Positions 40,102-49,200 are shown, numbered from the stretch's first letter. The stretch is 64,000 nt of DNA from Candidatus Woesearchaeota archaeon (GCA_016185945.1 JACPMR010000012.1:1-64000); one strand, 5' to 3'. Numbers and translations: made by a program. Notes: generated from the letters alone by a model not told the origin.

Positions 40102-40766
40102 TATTTGACACCAAGCATCTTGGATATGTCGTCCAAATTGATACTGCTTCTTGTTTCTTGTTTAGTTTCTGCTTCGGATTTTTTGCTTTCTTTTTTGGGC
40201 TCTTCTCTCTTTGGTTCTGGGATTTTTGCAGGAATCACTGGCTTTTCCTCTTCGGCTGCCCCGACTAATGCGGCAATCAATTTATTGCCCACCGCTTCGA
40301 TTTCATTCTGGGGCATTTCCTTTTGAGGAAGCACAAAATTAATGCCGTCATTCTCCTTTCTTGGTATTATATGAACCATGAAGTGCTGAGCCCTTTGCCC
40401 TGCTGCAATGCCGTTTGCCACAATTATATTTGTTCCCTGAGCGTCGATCGACTTCAACATGGAATTGGATAGGGACTTTGCCGCCATGAAAACATGCGCA
40501 ACCTCGTCATCAGGAATCTGGGGCATTATTGCATAATGCTCTTTAGTAACAAGAAGAACATGCCCCGGGTTTGCAGGATTTATGTCAAGAATCGCCAAAA
40601 CCTTGTCATCATCATAAATCTTTTTTGACTGAACCTTGCCTGCAACAATTTGGCAGAAAACACATTGCTTTTTCTGGAACTCTTTCAGCTCTTCAGGAGA
40701 CATCTGCTTGATTCTTTCCTGCAGTGCCTTAAGCTGCTCAGGGCTTAACTGCGGTTGTTCTGCCAT
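40101..40766 (-). CDS. HIT-fold protein with altered active site (HFMVH)
   Basis: A 221-aa paralogue of the next gene: CVFCQIVAGKVQSKKIYDDDKVLAILDINPANPGHVLLV, NGIAAGQRAQHFMVHIIPRKENDGINF. The middle His of HxHxH is Met, while the outer two are kept. N-terminal 35 residues form a helix (SPEQLKALQERIKQMSPEEL), and a Lys/Glu-rich linker ends in SSINLDDISKMLGV. Since the middle His is the nucleophile in Hint/Fhit, hydrolase activity is doubtful. Possibly an obligate heterodimer with the other copy. Confidence 0.88.
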   Translation of the reverse strand: MAEQPQLSPEQLKALQERIKQMSPEELKEFQKKQCVFCQIVAGKVQSKKIYDDDKVLAILDINPANPGHVLLVTKEHYAIMPQIPDDEVAHVFMAAKSLSNSMLKSIDAQGTNIIVANGIAAGQRAQHFMVHIIPRKENDGINFVLPQKEMPQNEIEAVGNKLIAALVGAAEEEKPVIPAKIPEPKREEPKKESKKSEAETKQETRSSINLDDISKMLGVK

Positions 40767-40809
40767 TTTGTGACTTTAATTCGGATTTTTTTATAAATAT
40801 TATTATTTG

Positions 40810-43800
40810 TCAGCAAAATATATTCATTACAAAGCAACATTTTGAATTTCTGCAGACTTGATACCATCTTTGACAATCTTTGTTGCTGGTGCATTTTCTT
40901 ATGGCGCTTGACAACTCCCTGCAATCTCCTAAGCCACACACTTCGTTTGCTCCGCATGCTTTGTAAATAGTCTCCTGCTTGTTGCAGCTGTCAAACCAAT
41001 AAACAGAGTTGCCAGCACATGCTTTTCTTGCGTGTGTCTTGCACAGCTGATTAACCTTGACATCAAAAGAAGCGCTCTCCCTGAATTCAAGGTCGTCAAC
41101 CTGTGCGGTTACTTTTGAAACGCCGTTCCCGTCTTTTTTAACTAGGCAATCAACATGCTTTTCTATGCTTATGCTGCAGCTGACTAAATCTGAGTTTGTT
41201 TGATCTATAATTGTATAGGCCAAATTTCTCGGATTAGTTTCTTTGTCTTCTGCAAATCTCCACAAGTTCCTTATTACTCTTCTTTTTAATCCAATGCCTG
41301 AAAGCGATACATCTGGCGGATTGCTGATTTTTGGCGGCGTATTTGCTTGTTGCCCTTCTTGTTTTTCTTCCTCTTCTTCCTGCTGTCTTGCTGTCTCTGC
41401 TAATTTTCCGCCTTCTATGAATTCAGCTACTCCAAGCCCTTGTATCGCTGTGCTGCATTCGTCATCCAGCTCTGCGTTCAGCTTGTAAGAGATTTTTTGC
41501 TCTTTGCTTAGCTCTTTGAAATGCCATAATATTAATGGGTCTGATTTTATCTCCACATTGCCTTCTATGTTTTCAGCCAAATACTTGTTTAAATCATCAA
41601 TACAGCTTTTCGGTATAAACTCATAGAACCTGAAATCCTTAACTTCCTCGCCCTTTTTTGGCTTTATCAAAATCTCGACATTGGTTATGCCCTCGCAAAA
41701 AGTAAACTTCCTGAACATCTCTACCTTCTGCCTTGTCAGTTTCATATTTTCCAATTCCCTATCAAGATTTTTTGGGCAGCTGGCGCATCCAAAGTCTATC
41801 GCCTCTCTCACCACTTTTTTTGCCTCTTCCTCGCTTATGTTTATAGGTATGAAAGTGCATTCCGGCTGGTTGCATGCACTTATGATTTTTGCGGATTTTC
41901 CAGTGCTTTCCACAAAAAATGATATTTTCTCAAATTTTGGTATAAAGCAGATGTGGTAAGGATAAATCATCTCGAGATTTCCTGCATGAAATGAGCGCTT
42001 GACTTGTCCTTCCTTAACCAAGAATACATTGTTGCTGCCTCCGCTTTTCAGCGAATCTTTTATCAAAGGAGCATCCCTGAAATCATTTGGATTTATTTTC
42101 TTGTTCAAGTCAAAGAAATAAATCCTGTCCACTTTGCACGGCACATCATAGCTTTGCAGATCTTTTGTGCCAAACCTCAAGCCTTTGTCCAAACCTCTTA
42201 ACTCAATTTCGAATTTTGCAAGCTCCGTCTGGCAAGCCCTGTCCTTTACAGCATTTATCATTTTATAGCCCGCAAACAAAACTGCAATAGAAACGAACCC
42301 GACAAGCGCGTACTTGAAAATTTCCCCTACAAACTGCGCCTTTTTCTGCTTAATCACCCTTCCTTCAAATTTTTTCATATTTTTTATTACCGCGACAAGC
42401 TCCTCATCAATCGGCTCACTCCATTTTCTTTTGTGATATTCCATTACAATTTCGTATAAAAACATTAAATAGCCGCCAATGTAGAACATTATTGACAAAA
42501 TCAGAAAGATTGCCAATATCATTCCAATCAGGAAATTTAGAGTGGATATTGTTGCCAAAATGCCATCATAAAAATAAGCCAGCAGGCTGCTAAAGAAATA
42601 ATAAAGATAAATTGTGTAAAAAACCATGCCTCCGATGATCGAAATCGCATATAGCTCTTTTTTGATTTTTGGCCTGAAACTAAATGCATAGACGATTAAT
42701 CCAAATAATATAGCGACTATTGATACAGCGACGATTACAGTCGATTTATTCGGGAAAAAATCGTCTAAAATTGATTTGCTCTCTAATAAGGGAAGAGACA
42801 GCACATCGATTCCGCCCACTGCTTCGTTCTCCCCGATAACTGCTCCACGTATGGAAAGCTCTGTAATCGGCTGGATTATGTAACCAGGTAAAAGAATGTA
42901 TGCAACAACAGAGGAATAAATAAAAAACAGGAATGCGTTATTTATGTGAAAACCTTTCCTGGAAAACAAGCTTACCCAAACCACCACAGGTATCAACAAG
43001 AATATCATCAACGACAGCGCATTTAGCAGATATGCTATAAACAACGGCACTATTGCAAAACTTGGCATGCTTTTTGCATCTTCCAAAAACAATTTCAGAA
43101 ACGGCACATGCTCATAACGCAATAATCCCAAATAGAAATTTTCTTTTGAAAACACCAGCGAATACGCAAAAACTCCCAAGTCGGACAAAGCATGCAAAAT
43201 AAGCAAGCCCGATATCGCCAATGGCAGGGTTTTTTTGTAGTGAAACAAGGATACGAACTTGCTATAAAGTTTCGAGCTAAAATCTCCTATTTTGAATACA
43301 AAATTATCTGCATGGAATTTTTGACGGTGCATAGAAATTTTGTAAATAAAAAATACAATGCCTGTTGCAATGACGGGGTCGTCCAGCGTGAATTCAAGCC
43401 ATTCAAGGATTATGTTGTAAATGAAATAGTAAAATCCAAGCAGCAATACAAAAATCCAAATGAATTTTACTGGCTTGTTTTTAAGTTCCTTTTGGTGTAA
43501 TGCATACAATAAGCTTGGATGTGATATATTTATTTTTTTTGTTAGATAAAAACTGATAACTAAAATACCCAATACGCCAATATAAAATGTAACTAAGTTT
43601 GTTAAAGGAAGATTATTTGAAAAAAACAGATAAAAGTTATCAACAAATGTTATCACTTTGAATTTAAATGCATCTAAAGACGTGTAGCTTATTATGTCCT
43701 TGAAAAACAATGAGAAGTAGGAAAGCACTATTACAAGATTTGCAGCTTTTGAAGTTTTTCCGAACAAGATTGAAGTTATGTTTAACTTATAAAACAAGTA

Positions 43801-43959
43801 TGTAAAAAGTATAAAGCTTATTGTGTGATCTATCCAGTCAAAGTCAGCTGGAACGCTCCCAAAGTAACCAACTATTCCTATAACCATCAATGCGCCTACA
43901 AAGAATTCCAAAACTCCAAACTCAAGCTTTCTAAGCACCTCTTTTGTTTTTGCAATCAT
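40810..43959 (-). CDS. Giant multi-pass membrane protein with extracytoplasmic domain
   Basis: A 1049-aa protein. Residues 1-~555 contain about 14-16 membrane helices in loosely repeated pairs (for example FFVGALMVIGIVGYF, LPLAISGLLILHALSDLGVFAYSLVF, STVIVAVSIVAILFGLIVYAFSF). A further helix (YALVGFVSIAVLFAGYKMI) precedes a ~450-residue soluble region with many Cys, including a Cys-rich C-terminus (CKTHARKACAGNS, CGANEVCGLGDC, CTSNKDCQRWYQVC) that looks disulfide-bonded. No family recognised. Double hairpin element B lies just upstream. Confidence 0.75.
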   Translation of the reverse strand: MIAKTKEVLRKLEFGVLEFFVGALMVIGIVGYFGSVPADFDWIDHTISFILFTYLFYKLNITSILFGKTSKAANLVIVLSYFSLFFKDIISYTSLDAFKFKVITFVDNFYLFFSNNLPLTNLVTFYIGVLGILVISFYLTKKINISHPSLLYALHQKELKNKPVKFIWIFVLLLGFYYFIYNIILEWLEFTLDDPVIATGIVFFIYKISMHRQKFHADNFVFKIGDFSSKLYSKFVSLFHYKKTLPLAISGLLILHALSDLGVFAYSLVFSKENFYLGLLRYEHVPFLKLFLEDAKSMPSFAIVPLFIAYLLNALSLMIFLLIPVVVWVSLFSRKGFHINNAFLFFIYSSVVAYILLPGYIIQPITELSIRGAVIGENEAVGGIDVLSLPLLESKSILDDFFPNKSTVIVAVSIVAILFGLIVYAFSFRPKIKKELYAISIIGGMVFYTIYLYYFFSSLLAYFYDGILATISTLNFLIGMILAIFLILSIMFYIGGYLMFLYEIVMEYHKRKWSEPIDEELVAVIKNMKKFEGRVIKQKKAQFVGEIFKYALVGFVSIAVLFAGYKMINAVKDRACQTELAKFEIELRGLDKGLRFGTKDLQSYDVPCKVDRIYFFDLNKKINPNDFRDAPLIKDSLKSGGSNNVFLVKEGQVKRSFHAGNLEMIYPYHICFIPKFEKISFFVESTGKSAKIISACNQPECTFIPINISEEEAKKVVREAIDFGCASCPKNLDRELENMKLTRQKVEMFRKFTFCEGITNVEILIKPKKGEEVKDFRFYEFIPKSCIDDLNKYLAENIEGNVEIKSDPLILWHFKELSKEQKISYKLNAELDDECSTAIQGLGVAEFIEGGKLAETARQQEEEEEKQEGQQANTPPKISNPPDVSLSGIGLKRRVIRNLWRFAEDKETNPRNLAYTIIDQTNSDLVSCSISIEKHVDCLVKKDGNGVSKVTAQVDDLEFRESASFDVKVNQLCKTHARKACAGNSVYWFDSCNKQETIYKACGANEVCGLGDCRELSSAIRKCTSNKDCQRWYQVCRNSKCCFVMNIFC

Positions 43960-43990
43960 TATGCTATTTTTCGGATATTGTTTATTTAAA

Positions 43991-44050
43991 TGTTTTGAAA
44001 TCCTTTGGATTTCAAAGCCCAGAAAATTTTTTCAGAATTTCCTTGGTTGC
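43991..44050. repeat. Double hairpin element B
   Basis: TGAAATCC-TTT-GGATTTCA followed by GAAAATTTTTTCAGAATTTC and ending CTTGGTTGC. It has the same layout as elements at 33939 and 54970, with different stem sequences. It is again directly upstream of a TATA box (TTATTTAAA) of a minus-strand gene. Confidence 0.5.
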
Positions 44051-44091
44051 TAATAAATAAATATAAAAACAAATATAGCTAACTAATCAAA

Positions 44092-44880
44092 ATGACACGA
44101 CTTGTGCTTGATTTGACTAAAGGCATTGATGAGAATGCAGCAGTTTATTTTGAAAAAGCTAAGAAAATAAAGAAAAAGATAGGAGGCGCGGAAAAAGCAT
44201 TAGCTGAAAGCTTAAAAAAATCGAAAGAGCTCGAGACAAAAAAAGAAAAAATAATACTTGAAAAATCAAAGCAGGAAAAACTGAAGGAAAGGAAGCAGGA
44301 GTGGTATGAAAAGTTCAGGTGGTTCATCAGCAGTGAAGGATTCTTGGTTATTGGCGGGAGAGATGCTACTTCCAATGAGATTGTAATAAAAAAGCACACA
44401 GAGCCAAATGACATGGTTTTTCATACTGACATGGCTGGCTCCCCATTTTTTGTCGTCAAAAGCGAAAGCAAGCCAATTGGAGAAAGGACAAAAGAAGAGG
44501 CAGCAGATGCAACATGCACTTTCAGCAGGGCGTGGAAGCTTGGACTGCATACAACATCTGTTTTTTACGTCAGTCCAGGGCAGGTAAGCAAGAAGACAAA
44601 AGCAGGAGAATACATGGGCAAAGGCGCTTTCATGATTTACGGCAAGACAAGCTATATAATCAATAAAATCAATCTTGCAGTTGGAATTACAAAACAGCAG
44701 CAGATTATGTCTGGGCCTTTGAATGCAGTAAAAGCAAATTGCGAAAAATACGTTGTTTTAGAGCAGGGAAATGAGAAGGCAAGCGCTGTTGCAAAATACA
44801 TCCAGCACAAGATTGGCGGCACGATTGATGAGATAATAAGGGCGCTGCCGAGCGGAGAGTTTAAAATAAAGAAGCAATAA
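44092..44880 (+). CDS. NFACT-R domain protein (short RqcH-like)
   Basis: A 262-aa protein: a coiled coil (IGGAEKALAESLKKSKELETKKEK...KLKERKQEW), then the NFACT-R/DUF814 domain with FRWFISSEGFLVIGGRDATSNEIVIKK, DMVFHTDMAGSPFFVVK, SRAWKLGLHTTSVFYVSPGQVS. Full RqcH/NEMF proteins (~550-650 aa) bind stalled large subunits. This one lacks the N-terminal FbpA-like NFACT-N domain and the HhH region, keeping only coiled coil and NFACT-R. A short stand-alone form is a real gene here because its start follows a clean promoter. Confidence 0.88.
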   Translation: MTRLVLDLTKGIDENAAVYFEKAKKIKKKIGGAEKALAESLKKSKELETKKEKIILEKSKQEKLKERKQEWYEKFRWFISSEGFLVIGGRDATSNEIVIKKHTEPNDMVFHTDMAGSPFFVVKSESKPIGERTKEEAADATCTFSRAWKLGLHTTSVFYVSPGQVSKKTKAGEYMGKGAFMIYGKTSYIINKINLAVGITKQQQIMSGPLNAVKANCEKYVVLEQGNEKASAVAKYIQHKIGGTIDEIIRALPSGEFKIKKQ

Positions 44881-44881
44881 A

Positions 44882-45688
44882 ATGTTCATTCCAATCCGGT
44901 CAGAAATCCCGAAATTCAAGTGCAATGCATGCGGCACATGCTGTAGCCATATAAGGGGCATTATTCCAAAAGAAGACAGGGAATTCGTCAAGGAGCATGC
45001 GTTCGGAAAACTTCCTGTTGTGCAGCTTGTTCCGGTCGGGCAGATGACGTTTCCATTATGGGACTGGGAGGCAAAGCGCTTTTCAGAATGGCAGCATGAA
45101 GCCAACGTCGATGCAAGGATAAAACCTTTAAGAGCAATTCTTGACTCGAATTCGAACAAAGCAATAATCGTTACATATTTTATGAACGGTCTTACAGATG
45201 CTTGTCCTTTTCTGAAAGAGAACAAATGCTCGATTTACCACACAAAAAGAGCCTATGTCTGCAGATTGTTTCCCTTCAACAGAAGCCCATTTATTAGCCG
45301 AGATGGAATGCAGCTGAAAGAAGGAATGTTCGGAGAGTGTGGTGCGATGGAAAAGATACTGCCTCAAGTCCCGGAAGACTTCAATGAAATGATAAAATTT
45401 TTAAGTGAAGCGTTTCCTGACGGTTCTTTTCTGAATGCAGTGCAAAACGATATTGTTGTAGAATGGACAAACAAAGCCATTATAGATTTAATGAGGAAAA
45501 ATATTATAAAGCCGGCAATGAACTACCCTTATGATTTTTTATCGAAAAGAATTGTAAATGCCAAAAAAATTGACTTCACGGATTTTTTGGTCGAAAGCAA
45601 TTACATGGCAAGAAAGGAAATCGAAGATTTAATAAACAGGTTTGACAATAATACTGACGCAAAAGAGAGAATAGCGCATTATATCTGA
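44882..45688 (+). CDS. YkgJ-family cysteine-cluster protein
   Basis: A 268-aa protein of the zinc/iron-chelating YkgJ group: FKCNACGTCCSHIRGIIPKEDREF, then ACPFLKENKCSIYHTKRAYVCRLFPF, the hallmark eight-Cys pattern. It probably binds a metal or Fe-S cluster. It begins one base after the NFACT-R stop and is followed after 7 bases by the NAD(P)HX epimerase gene, so a single operon 44092-47164 is likely. Confidence 0.88.
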   Translation: MFIPIRSEIPKFKCNACGTCCSHIRGIIPKEDREFVKEHAFGKLPVVQLVPVGQMTFPLWDWEAKRFSEWQHEANVDARIKPLRAILDSNSNKAIIVTYFMNGLTDACPFLKENKCSIYHTKRAYVCRLFPFNRSPFISRDGMQLKEGMFGECGAMEKILPQVPEDFNEMIKFLSEAFPDGSFLNAVQNDIVVEWTNKAIIDLMRKNIIKPAMNYPYDFLSKRIVNAKKIDFTDFLVESNYMARKEIEDLINRFDNNTDAKERIAHYI

Positions 45689-45695
45689 ATTTATC

Positions 45696-46292
45696 ATGAT
45701 GATTTCATCACAGGATATGAGAATTTTAGAGGCAAAAAGCAACATCCCACGAGCAGTTCTAATGGAGAACGCAGGCAAAGCAGTTTACCAAGCGATAAAG
45801 GAAAGATTTGACTTGAAGGACAAAAAAATTCTGATTGTTTGCTATCACGGCAACAATGGAGGAGACGGATTTGTTGCTGCAAGATATTTATGTGAAGAGG
45901 CAGAAACAGACGTTCTTTTCATAGGAGATGAAAGCAGATTAAAAAAAGAGGCGCTGTCAAACTTTAAGAAAATTGAGCGTAATGAAAGGATACAATTTCT
46001 TTTGGATGATGAAGTAGACTTTGACACTTATGATATCGTAGTTGATGCCATACTCGGCATAGGAATACAGGGAAGATTAAACAGGGAAATTTCAGCAATA
46101 ATAGAGGATACGAACAATTCAAGGGCTTATAAAGTTTCTGTCGATATTCCCACAGGCTTGGACCCTGACACTGGAAATATAGTTGAAAAATGCGTTAATG
46201 CAGACTTGATTGTCACATTCCACGACCTGAAAAAAGGGCTTGAAAAATTGCAGGATAAAACTGTTGTAGCAGATATCGGATTGCCAAAATGA
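45696..46292 (+). CDS. nnrE: NAD(P)H-hydrate epimerase (YjeF_N domain)
   Basis: A 198-aa stand-alone epimerase converting R- to S-NAD(P)HX, part of damaged-cofactor repair. Motifs: LMENAGKAVYQAI, CYHGNNGGDGFVAARYL, DIVVDAILGIGIQGRL, VSVDIPTGLDPDTGN. It overlaps the dehydratase gene by 4 bases. In most archaea the two domains are fused; here they are split, each of normal length. Confidence 0.92.
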   Translation: MMISSQDMRILEAKSNIPRAVLMENAGKAVYQAIKERFDLKDKKILIVCYHGNNGGDGFVAARYLCEEAETDVLFIGDESRLKKEALSNFKKIERNERIQFLLDDEVDFDTYDIVVDAILGIGIQGRLNREISAIIEDTNNSRAYKVSVDIPTGLDPDTGNIVEKCVNADLIVTFHDLKKGLEKLQDKTVVADIGLPK

Positions 46293-47164
46293 AATTCATA
46301 ACAAAAAAAGAGGTAAAACTTCCGCAGAGAAAGGTTGACGGCCATAAAGGAGACAATGGATTAGTTCTTGCTGTCGGCGGCTCAGAAGATTTTGTAGGGG
46401 CGATTGCGCTTGCAGGGCTTGCTGCTTTGAGAAGCGGCTGCGATTTGGTTAAGATTATTGCACCTGAAAAGGTTGCATTGGCGATAAATGCTTATTCTCC
46501 CGATTTGATAACCGCGAAGTTGAAAGGCAGCCATCTTAAGTTGAAATATTCCAATATTATCAAAAAATCCATGGAAAAATTTGACGTTTTGCTGATTGGA
46601 AACGGAATTGGCTTAAATGCTGAAACAAAAAAATTCTGCAAAAAAGCAATAAGAAGCATAGAAAAATTCAAGGTTATTGACGCAGATGCAATCAAATCAG
46701 TCTCAATGCAAGATGCGGAAAATTCAATAATCACTCCACATTCAAAAGAATTGGAGTATTTTTTAATTAATTCAAGAATTAACAAATCAACAATAAAAAA
46801 AATAAACAAAGAAAAAAATATTATTAAAAAATCTCAACTAATAAAAAAGACAACTCAAAAATTCCTCAATAAAGATAATATAATCTTATTGAAAGGAAAA
46901 ATTGATGCTATTATCTCAAAAAACAAAATTTTTTACAATAAAACAGGCAATGCTGGAATGACAAAAGGCGGCACAGGGGATGTTCTTGCGGGATTATGCG
47001 CTGGCTTCCTTGCGCAGAGCAAGGACTTGCTGCAAAGTGCTATAAACTCGACTTACTTTAATGGATTGATTGGTGACATTTTGCTGAAGAAGAAAAAGGG
47101 ATTTACTTACTTGGCGAGTGATATGGTTGAGGAGATTAAGAGGATTAAATTTTTGATAAAATAA
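46289..47164 (+). CDS. nnrD: ADP/ATP-dependent NAD(P)H-hydrate dehydratase
   Basis: A 291-aa ribokinase-fold enzyme that dehydrates S-NAD(P)HX to NAD(P)H. KVDGHKGDNGLVLAVGGSEDFVGAIALAGLAALRSGCDLVKI at the N-terminus, IITPHSKELEYFL in the middle and the nucleotide-site KGGTGDVLAGLCAGFLAQ near the end. Complete. Coupled to nnrE by a 4-base overlap. Confidence 0.93.
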   Translation: MKFITKKEVKLPQRKVDGHKGDNGLVLAVGGSEDFVGAIALAGLAALRSGCDLVKIIAPEKVALAINAYSPDLITAKLKGSHLKLKYSNIIKKSMEKFDVLLIGNGIGLNAETKKFCKKAIRSIEKFKVIDADAIKSVSMQDAENSIITPHSKELEYFLINSRINKSTIKKINKEKNIIKKSQLIKKTTQKFLNKDNIILLKGKIDAIISKNKIFYNKTGNAGMTKGGTGDVLAGLCAGFLAQSKDLLQSAINSTYFNGLIGDILLKKKKGFTYLASDMVEEIKRIKFLIK

Positions 47165-47169
47165 ATAAA

Positions 47170-48006
47170 ATGAATCAGGCAGAACATTTCAAAAAGCTGA
47201 ATGACTACTTCACTAAATCGAGATTGGGTTATGATTTATTCTTAGAAGGCGCTAAGCATTTCGGTTATTATCCAAAAAATAAGAAAATTTCTGAAAAAGA
47301 AGCTCAAATCCTTATGCAAGATTTAATAGGAGAAAAATTAAATTTAAAAAAATCAATGAAGGTTCTTGACGCCGGATGTGGACAAGGAGTTGTTTCAACT
47401 TATTTAGCCAAGAAATTTGATTGCCATATAGACGGAATAACTATGATTAATTTTGAAATTGGAATAGCGAACAAACTTGCTGAGCGTATGAATGTCTCCA
47501 ATAATATTAACTATTCATTAATGGATTATTCAAATACGGAATTTGATAATGAAACTTTTGATGCAATATATACAATCGAAACTCTTTGCCACTCAACAAA
47601 TATCAGAAAAACATTAAAAGAATTTTATAGAGTTTTAAAAAAAGGAGGCAAAGTAGCTTTATTTGAATATAGGTTTGCTGACGATTATCAATTCTCGAAT
47701 TATGAAATGGAATTAGTCAATATTATTATCAATGCCACTGCTTCCCCTAGTTTGCGGGAATTAAGATATAATAAATTTAAGAAAATAGTTGAAGAAGCAG
47801 GCTTTAAAAACGTCAAAGAACAAAACATTACTGAAAATTTTGAACCTTCTTTAAAACGATTAAAAGTGTTTGCATATGTACCTTATCTCTTTGTCAAAAT
47901 TTTTGAACTGCAAAAGTATTTTCCAAATGCGACAATAGCAGTGGAAATTCATAGAGCAGTAGAAAAAGGCTTAGTAAAATATTTTATCCTAACTGCAGAA
48001 AAATAA
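47170..48006 (+). CDS. Class I SAM methyltransferase, sterol/gamma-tocopherol-like
   Basis: A 278-aa methyltransferase: motif I VLDAGCGQGVVSTYLAKKF, post-I DGITMINFEIGIANKLAERM, motif II FDAIYTIETLCHSTNIRKTLKEFYRVLKKGGKVALFE. The C-terminal region (YVPYLFVKIFELQKYFPN) resembles the SMT-type small-molecule methyltransferases. Lipid or quinone-like substrate is possible but not shown. Six bases after nnrD, so co-transcribed, yet base composition is more AT-rich than the upstream genes. Confidence 0.8.
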   Translation: MNQAEHFKKLNDYFTKSRLGYDLFLEGAKHFGYYPKNKKISEKEAQILMQDLIGEKLNLKKSMKVLDAGCGQGVVSTYLAKKFDCHIDGITMINFEIGIANKLAERMNVSNNINYSLMDYSNTEFDNETFDAIYTIETLCHSTNIRKTLKEFYRVLKKGGKVALFEYRFADDYQFSNYEMELVNIIINATASPSLRELRYNKFKKIVEEAGFKNVKEQNITENFEPSLKRLKVFAYVPYLFVKIFELQKYFPNATIAVEIHRAVEKGLVKYFILTAEK

Positions 48007-48023
48007 TAATTAGAAAATTAATT

Positions 48024-48377
48024 TCATTCCTGAACATACTCTTCGCCTGCTGCAAGGCATATCTCAGCTTTTTTTAATTCTTTCCCGAGATAAGCGGCAT
48101 GGTCAAGCACCCTGAACCAGTTCTTGTTGTGCTCTTTGTTGTACTCGAATATCTCTGTGTACAAGTCCTGGGCTCTCTTGCCCCTGAATTCCTTCAAAAT
48201 CGTGTGATTGTAATCGCATATGCCTACGCCTATTTCTTTTGTATCTGGATAAATCCTTATCAAAACATAGCAGCCGGCATCTCCCCTGTAATCTCTATAG
48301 TCATCGTAGGGCTTTGCCTGTATCACTTCAAAATCAGTTGCCTTTTTCTGCGTTTTGAGCCATTTGGGGCGTTGCAT
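48024..48377 (-). CDS. Conserved archaeal protein, possibly DUF4346-like
   Basis: A 117-aa protein: EVIQAKPYDDYRDYRGDAGCYVLIRIYPDTKEIGVGICDYNHTILKEFRGKRAQDLYTEIF. The alternating strand-turn pattern and the helix AYLGKELKKAEICLAAGEEYVQE at the end fit the small DUF4346-type domain found in archaea next to dihydropteroate-synthase-like proteins. I am not sure of the family. It converges with the methyltransferase. Confidence 0.6.
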   Translation of the reverse strand: MQRPKWLKTQKKATDFEVIQAKPYDDYRDYRGDAGCYVLIRIYPDTKEIGVGICDYNHTILKEFRGKRAQDLYTEIFEYNKEHNKNWFRVLDHAAYLGKELKKAEICLAAGEEYVQE

Positions 48378-48474
48378 AACAAATGAATGAATTGTTTGGG
48401 TATTTAAAATGGTTTTTGTTTTTAAAAACAGAAAAACACGACATCAATAAAATACAATTTCAGTTATGACCAAA

Positions 48475-48490
48475 AGATTTAAATATAAGA
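48475..48490 (+). promoter_or_regulatory. Promoter of the AbrB/PIN pair
   Basis: GATTTAAATATAAGAT is a TATA box about 50 bases before ATG 48530. The expected transcription start falls inside the palindrome at 48499-48522. Confidence 0.5.
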
Positions 48491-48498
48491 TAAATCTT

Positions 48499-48522
48499 AC
48501 CTATCTTATTAACAAGATAGGT
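48499..48522 (+). promoter_or_regulatory. Palindromic operator, probably bound by the AbrB-like antitoxin
   Basis: ACCTATCTT-ATTAAC-AAGATAGGT is a perfect 9-bp inverted repeat located over the expected transcription start and ending 7 bases before the start codon; its right arm overlaps the Shine-Dalgarno sequence GGTGAGG. Autorepression by the AbrB-like protein would fit. Confidence 0.55.
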
Positions 48523-48529
48523 GAGGAAA

Positions 48530-48790
48530 ATGGAAACAATAATCGAAATGGGAAAAATAAGCTCAAGAGGGCAGATTTCGATACCTGCCGACATTAGAGA
48601 ACGGTTGGGGTTAGAGGAAGGAACAAAAGTATTGTTCTTTGCAGAAGAGGATACTTTATTGATGAAAAAAGTAACTGAGCAGAGCTTTGCAGAGATAACA
48701 AAACCGCTGAAACTGGCTGCAAAGCAGGCTGGAATGAAAGAAAAAGATGTTCCAGCTATGATTCAAAGGTTTAGGAATAAGAGAAGATGA
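48530..48790 (+). CDS. AbrB/SpoVT-type antitoxin
   Basis: An 86-aa protein with a swapped-hairpin AbrB domain: EMGKISSRGQISIPADIRERLGLEEGTKVLFF, then a C-terminal helical region that probably wraps its toxin partner (FAEITKPLKLAAKQAGMKEKDVPAMIQRF). ATG 48530 is used because GGTGAGG is its ribosome-binding site; the GTG three codons earlier is within it. Four-base overlap with the PIN gene. Confidence 0.88.
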   Translation: METIIEMGKISSRGQISIPADIRERLGLEEGTKVLFFAEEDTLLMKKVTEQSFAEITKPLKLAAKQAGMKEKDVPAMIQRFRNKRR

Positions 48791-49200
48791 AAATAACTGC
48801 GGATACAAATACACTAATATCGGCTACTTTTTGGCATGGTGCTTCTGACAAGATAATTTCGAAAGCTGAAATAAAGGTGATAGAACTTGTGCTATCAGAT
48901 GATATTCTCAAGGAATATAGCGAAGTGTTGAATTATGAAGAGATTCAAAATAAGATCAAGGATAAGAAATTGGAGATGCAAAGAACCTTAGGAAAGATTA
49001 TTTCAATGTCAACATTGGTTGTGCCAAAAGAGAAATTGAACATAATAAAGGATGATCCCGATGACAATGCCATTCTGGAATGTGCAATAGCTGGAAATGT
49101 TGACTGCATCGTCAGCAATGATAAGCACTTATTGAAAATCAAAAAATTTCAAAATATTCCAATACTAACTCCAGACGATTTTGTAGAAAAATATTTATAG
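48787..49200 (+). CDS. PIN-domain toxin (COG1569-like)
   Basis: A 137-aa PIN RNase: KITADTNTLISATFWHG, a central Glu in DILKEYSEVL, DDPDDNAILECAIAGNVDCIVSNDKHLL (two acidic positions) and ILTPDDFVEKYL at the end. This is the PIN_3 subfamily often paired with AbrB-like antitoxins, as here. The acidic quartet is complete. Confidence 0.88.
   Translation: MKITADTNTLISATFWHGASDKIISKAEIKVIELVLSDDILKEYSEVLNYEEIQNKIKDKKLEMQRTLGKIISMSTLVVPKEKLNIIKDDPDDNAILECAIAGNVDCIVSNDKHLLKIKKFQNIPILTPDDFVEKYL

Noticed and set aside
40745-40957. 70-aa minus ORF between the HIT and membrane-protein genes
   Set aside because: It is an out-of-frame shadow of the Cys-rich end of the giant membrane protein.
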